Origin: Asanoa ferruginea
GTDB taxonomy: Bacteria; Actinomycetota; Actinomycetes; Mycobacteriales; Micromonosporaceae
Direction of reading: 5' to 3'
Length of the DNA stretch: 64,000 nucleotides
NCBI RefSeq assembly: GCF_003387075.1
Contig: NZ_QUMQ01000001.1
Coordinates: forward strand, 2,294,001 to 2,358,000
Of this stretch, positions 60,472 to 64,000 are shown piece by piece. A model generated the notes under the pieces. It saw only the letters and a list, made by a program, of their open reading frames with translations. It was not told the origin of the DNA and did no database searches. Within the stretch, counting starts at the first letter, position 1. Each line of letters begins with the position of its first letter. A program made the position numbers and the translations under genes.

Positions 60472-61554
60472 CTACAGATACATGCCGGTCTTGGGTTCTT
60501 CGGCGGCGCGGTTGGCGGGCTTGTCGCCCTCGCCGAAGAAACGCTTGCCGCCGAACTCGCCGTGTAGCCGGTCGTCGAGTTCGTCGGCGAGCCCGGTCAT
60601 CACCTGGACGGCGAGCATCAGGTGGGTCGCCTGGAAGTTGCGGCCGAACACGGGGATCGACGCCCAGACGGTGTCGTTGGTGCAGTAGAGACGACCGATC
60701 GGCATGCGGTTGGTCAGCTCGGAGAGCTTGACGTAGAGCTGCTCGGTCGGCTCGATCTCGGTCAGCACGGGCGAGAAGACGTCGACGAGCGGCGGGTTGT
60801 CGCGGACGCGCACGAACACCATCGCCGAGCCCGCCCGGATCCCGATGTCGCCGTCGGAGTCGACCTTGAGAGCCTCGGCATCCGACTTCATCAGCGTGGC
60901 GACCACGGTCCGGACCCGCTCCTCGAGCCCGATGCTGTCGTCTTCGACAACGGTCTCGCCCCGGGCGGCCATCGCCTGGCCCGCCTTAATGGCCGCGTCG
61001 AGGTCAAGGTTGCCGGCCAGCTCGGGCCGCGCGGTGGCAAGCGCCTCCACGTCGATGGGCTCGTCTTCGGCGTCGTGCACGAGGTAAACCAGGAACGCCG
61101 GATGCGGAGCGCCGTAGACGTCGCGCAGCGTGCGCGAAACGGTCGTGGCAATCTTCGACGCATCCTTGATCGAGGCGTGCAGCCCGAACTGCTCTCCCGA
61201 ATCCGGCAACACCCCCGGCGGCGACCAGCCGAGCGCGACAAGGTCTGCGACAGCAGCGCGATCAAGCCGGTACCCCTGCGGCAACCCGGCGTTGCCAACG
61301 GCGAGCGCCCGCACGAGCCCGTCACCGAGGATCAGCAACTCGACGGAGTAAACGGCCGTACCCGTCCCCGAGGCGGTCGGATCGAGGGTCAGCTCAACCC
61401 GAGCGCCAACCGGCAACTCGGGAAGCATCTTCGCCAGCGCCCGCGCAAAGTCCCGCCAAGCCTCGGTGACCTTGCCCCTCAAATCGGCCGTGCTGGCCTC
61501 GTCGAGCAGGATGGCGTCTGTAAGCCCATCGTCCCCCGCACTCGCTGACGTCAT
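60472..61554 (-). CDS. YbjN/T3SS-chaperone-like protein with C-terminal GMYL
   Basis: A 360-residue soluble protein with two CesT/YbjN-like chaperone domains: about 25-155 (WRDFARALAKMLPELPVGAR, LHASIKDASKIATTV) and about 210-335 (LEERVRTVVATLMKSDAEAL, VFVRVRDNPPLVDVFSPVL, GRLYCTNDTVWASIPVFGRN). Such folds bind peptides. A flexible tail of about 20 residues (ANRAAEEPKT) ends GMYL, with penultimate Tyr and a hydrophobic residue before it. This is the pattern of proteasome-docking HbYX tails, like the GQYL of Bpa in this window. Docking is inference. GGAGG precedes the ATG. Monocistronic. Confidence 0.75.
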   Translation of the reverse strand: MTSASAGDDGLTDAILLDEASTADLRGKVTEAWRDFARALAKMLPELPVGARVELTLDPTASGTGTAVYSVELLILGDGLVRALAVGNAGLPQGYRLDRAAVADLVALGWSPPGVLPDSGEQFGLHASIKDASKIATTVSRTLRDVYGAPHPAFLVYLVHDAEDEPIDVEALATARPELAGNLDLDAAIKAGQAMAARGETVVEDDSIGLEERVRTVVATLMKSDAEALKVDSDGDIGIRAGSAMVFVRVRDNPPLVDVFSPVLTEIEPTEQLYVKLSELTNRMPIGRLYCTNDTVWASIPVFGRNFQATHLMLAVQVMTGLADELDDRLHGEFGGKRFFGEGDKPANRAAEEPKTGMYL

Positions 61555-62002
61555 GATCGCCTCCGTCCGTCAGCCACACCCTACCCACGGCACCGGTGCC
61601 CACGGATAGGCCGGTGTGAGTCGGATAACGGCATTACACCGCGCTTACGCCCAGTCTGCTGACCGAGCCCTCACGATCTCGCTCCCGCCCCAGGCCAGAC
61701 CCATGATCATTGCTCGTCCCAGCACGGATTCTCGGTGGCTGAGACCGGCCGCGGCAAGATCAGACCCGCAACGGCCGCAGCTAGATCGTTCGCCTTGCTC
61801 GGCCCGGTCCACCGCAGGGCACGCTTCCCGGCGGACGCTACCCGCACCTTCGGTGCCGGCCCACCCTGCTTGATCTGCCAGACCGCAGCTAGGGACCTTG
61901 TTTACCGACATCTGGACGTACTCAGGCCGACCCTCGGCACAAAGCTAACGCGGTCGGCCAGCGAGGCGAAGTGCTCGCCATCGAGGACGGGGGAGAACCT
62001 GC
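61555..62002. other. Gene-free stretch between YbjN-like and DUF6457 genes
   Basis: Short open frames on both strands lack protein character, ribosome sites and codon bias. No tRNA, terminator or long repeat was seen. It may be the remains of a decayed gene. Confidence 0.5.
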
Positions 62003-62293
62003 TCAGCGATCGCGATCGCGGTCGCGGTCGCTGGCAGCGGCCGGGCCGGCCTGGGCCGTAGCGAGGGCAGTCAACGCCGCCGCCGCTTCCTGTGGGTCCG
62101 CGCCCCGCCCGACGGCGAGCCCCAGCAGGTAGGCCGTCACCGGCGCCGCCGGCCGAACCGTGTTGTGTGCGACGTCCCTGGCCAGGTTGAGCACGAGCGA
62201 CACGGAGGCATCAGCCGGTGCGATGCCGAGCTCGGCGCATGCGGCCTTGACCCACTCGTCGAGCGTCATACCGCTTTCTCCGCTGTCAGCCAT
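62003..62293 (-). CDS. DUF6457-like protein
   Basis: A 96-residue helical protein: [16 protein letters not shown], then LVLNLARDVAHNTVRPAAPVTAYLLGLAVGRG. It matches the small DUF6457 family encoded next to molybdopterin genes. The C-terminus ends in four Asp-Arg pairs coded by a hexanucleotide repeat (62006-62029). It overlaps mobA by 28 nt and is co-transcribed. The function is unknown, possibly molybdenum-cofactor handling. Confidence 0.8.
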   Translation of the reverse strand: MADSGESGMTLDEWVKAACAELGIAPADASVSLVLNLARDVAHNTVRPAAPVTAYLLGLAVGRGADPQEAAAALTALATAQAGPAAASDRDRDRDR

Positions 62294-62874
62294 TCCCGAA
62301 CCCTACGGAGATCCTCCTCGGTATCACAGTCGAACCACGGTGGCGGCCCAGCGACATCCCACGACACCTCAACCACGTCGAGTGGCTGGACGAGCGCCCG
62401 CATGGACGCACCGCTCAGCCCACCGGCCCGGTCGCGAGCCAGCTCCGCGATGCTGCGCCGCAACGCGTCTGCCCGCCACGCCCCGCACAAGAGCTGCCTC
62501 CGCCCGTCGTGGTCGACGAACAGCGCACCGTCTGCTGTGGATAGACGCGCGCGCAGTGTGGCAACGGCGTTCACAGTCAGCAACGGCAGGTCGCCGGCGA
62601 CGACGACCACGTCGCGCGAATTCCGGTCGATCGCCGCCAACCCCGCCGCGACCGCGGCGACCGGCCCGCCGCCCGGTGGATCCTCGCGCGTGTAGCCCAC
62701 GCCCTCAGGCACATCGCCGCTTCCACCGACAACTACGCGGGCATCGGCACCGACCAGGGCATCCAGCACCCGGTCGCGCATCGAACGACCGGCCACCAGC
62801 ACCGACGGCTTATCGGGCCCACCCATCCGCCGGCCCGAGCCACCGGCCAGCACAACGGCCGCGAACCCCGTCAC
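62266..62874 (-). CDS. mobA: Molybdenum cofactor guanylyltransferase
   Basis: A 202-residue nucleotidyltransferase that attaches GMP to molybdopterin. It has the nucleotide loop [28 protein letters not shown] with the metal-binding Asp, and [10 protein letters not shown]. The C-terminus [17 protein letters not shown] (substrate Asp, N-x-D-T variant) fits MobA. It is next to fdhD, which also serves formate dehydrogenase, and upstream of the DUF6457 gene. GTG start with AAGGGAG. Confidence 0.9.
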   Translation of the reverse strand: MTGFAAVVLAGGSGRRMGGPDKPSVLVAGRSMRDRVLDALVGADARVVVGGSGDVPEGVGYTREDPPGGGPVAAVAAGLAAIDRNSRDVVVVAGDLPLLTVNAVATLRARLSTADGALFVDHDGRRQLLCGAWRADALRRSIAELARDRAGGLSGASMRALVQPLDVVEVSWDVAGPPPWFDCDTEEDLRRVREWLTAEKAV

Positions 62875-63186
62875 AGCACTCCCTTCGGCGACGATTCCCG
62901 CTCCCGACCCTACGGCGACGGGGTCGAGGCCCGGCAGAAATCACTTCTCGGCACTTCCACGGTGGTTGGCAACTCCTTCGCGGCCGGGACCTCGTTCTCC
63001 GTTCTGGCCACACGGGCCCGCTCCACTCAGCCAACGCCCCATACGACCCCCCAGGGCGGCCAACTGCGGCGAGTGCGGGGATCCGAGGCCGAGCAGGCGC
63101 GCGCTGCGAAGACCATTGACCGCCAACGCTTCAGAATTGCTCGTCTTCTCTCGGCGGCGTGGCTGTGGGCGGGGCAGGATGGGGGC
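62875..63186. other. Divergent promoter region of mobA and fdhD
   Basis: This 312-bp gap separates divergent mobA and fdhD. A CAGGAT lies 6 nt before the fdhD GTG and may be a weak leaderless minus-10. I see no gene, clear operator or molybdenum riboswitch. Confidence 0.4.
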
Positions 63187-64000
63187 GTGGGCAGGGTTAC
63201 CGACCGGCGCGAGATCGTCCGGATCGACCTCTCGGCCGGGACCGCCGTGCGGCGGATGGATTCGGTCTCGGGTGAGGAGCCGCTCGAGATCCGGGTTGGG
63301 ACGCGGGCCGACGGCAAGACGCCGCGACGGCCATTGGCTGTCACGATGCGTACGCCCGGAGACGATATTGATCTCGCCATCGGGTTTCTGTTGACCGAAG
63401 GGGTCATCCGGGGCGCCGCCGACATCGTCACCGCTCAGCTCTGTGCTGGAACGGACACGCCCAACACCTACAACGTGGTCGACATCGTGCTGGCCGACGG
63501 GGTGCCGGCGCCCGACACGGATCCGGCTCGCGCCTTCTACACGACCAGTTCCTGCGGCGTCTGCGGCAAGGCCAGCATCGACGCGATCCGGACGCAGTCG
63601 CCCTGGCACCTCGGTGACGACCCGATGACCGTCTCCGCTGAGCTGCTGGCCAGCCTGCCCGATCGGCTGCGGGCCGCGCAGCAGGCCTTCGCGCGCACGG
63701 GCGGGCTGCATGCCGCCGGTCTCTTCACCGCGGCCGGCGAGGCCGTGTTGGTGCGGGAGGACGTCGGCCGGCACAACGCCGTCGACAAGGTTGTCGGCCG
63801 GGCCGTCGCGGAGCACCGGTTGCCGTTGCGCGACCACGTGTTGCTGGTCTCCGGGCGGGCCAGTTTCGAGCTCACGCAGAAGGCCTGGATGGCGGGCATT
63901 CCATTGCTCGCCGCCGTGTCGGCGCCGAGCTCGCTCGCCGTCGACCTGGCTCAGGAAGCGGGCATGACTCTGGTCGGATTCCTGCGCGGAGCGACGATGA
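63187..64000 (+). CDS. fdhD: Formate dehydrogenase accessory sulfurtransferase (3' end beyond window)
   Basis: 271 residues are visible; the frame is still open at the window edge, and the final FLRGATM is a few residues short of the usual end. FdhD moves sulfur from a cysteine desulfurase to the molybdenum cofactor of formate dehydrogenase. The catalytic cysteines are Cys123 and Cys126 in [17 protein letters not shown] and [16 protein letters not shown] are family motifs. It stands beside mobA, so formate dehydrogenase genes are probably downstream. Confidence 0.95.
   Translation, partial: MGRVTDRREIVRIDLSAGTAVRRMDSVSGEEPLEIRVGTRADGKTPRRPLAVTMRTPGDDIDLAIGFLLTEGVIRGAADIVTAQLCAGTDTPNTYNVVDIVLADGVPAPDTDPARAFYTTSSCGVCGKASIDAIRTQSPWHLGDDPMTVSAELLASLPDRLRAAQQAFARTGGLHAAGLFTAAGEAVLVREDVGRHNAVDKVVGRAVAEHRLPLRDHVLLVSGRASFELTQKAWMAGIPLLAAVSAPSSLAVDLAQEAGMTLVGFLRGATM

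Noticed and set aside
61645-61911. An 88-codon minus-strand open frame
   Set aside because: No ribosome site, no family resemblance and no codon bias; treated as non-coding.

Overview
The window is 64 kb of high-GC actinobacterial chromosome. Dense genes with GTG/TTG starts, ATGA/GTGA overlaps, an F420-type (LLM) oxidoreductase, a bacterial proteasome activator, an ECF42-type sigma module and LytR-CpsA-Psr proteins all fit an actinomycete. Gene content and protein style suggest Micromonosporaceae (inference, no search possible). I see no rRNA or tRNA gene, prophage, insertion sequence or CRISPR array. The window looks like ordinary chromosomal backbone with several small accessory modules.

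Layout. 0-6.4 kb: corA, an aminotransferase/APH-like kinase pair, a CBS-domain protein, and a YczE membrane protein plus LLM oxidoreductase divergent from a MarR regulator with twin operators. 6.4-13.3 kb: Nudix hydrolase; a three-gene overlapping operon (nucleotidyltransferase, glycerol-1-phosphate-dehydrogenase-like enzyme, CDP-alcohol phosphatidyltransferase) that looks like a CDP-polyol envelope pathway; a GT4 glycosyltransferase; mutM; a polyprenyl-phosphate sugar transferase. 13.5-32 kb: a LytS/LytTR pair, two tandem secreted Cna-B-like proteins, an OmpR-type two-component system coupled to a DUF4173-like membrane protein, two copies of a small-membrane-protein/sodium symporter pair, an ABC-2-type exporter, a flavin-reductase-like protein and a SigE-family sigma factor with a membrane partner.

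32-46 kb: a nucleotide-sugar epimerase, two LCP ligases, rhodanese, glycerophosphodiesterase, a GAF/PAS histidine kinase, an RsbW-like ATPase, arginine deiminase, NERD and PAS-like proteins, the ECF42/YCII module, an ACT protein, a lipoprotein and pheA. 46-64 kb: AIM24, a zincin, OsmC, an F420-reductase-like protein with an FAD amine oxidase/desaturase, serS, two tandem HAD phosphatases, bpa, an alpha/beta hydrolase, a solitary solute-binding lipoprotein, a DDAH-like hydrolase with a divergent Lrp regulator, a beta-propeller lipoprotein, a YbjN/CesT-like protein, and molybdenum genes (DUF6457, mobA, fdhD; fdhD runs off the window).

Most notable points: (1) a YbjN/CesT-chaperone-like protein ending in GMYL, a penultimate-Tyr (HbYX-like) tail like the GQYL tail of the Bpa encoded 6 kb away, which suggests a second proteasome-docking factor; (2) the CDP-polyol operon with an archaeal-lipid-type dehydrogenase; (3) a repeated leaderless promoter layout (TANNNT, 6-8 nt, start codon) at some seventeen genes, which helps fix start codons; (4) two AT-rich perfect inverted repeats in an otherwise GC-rich background.
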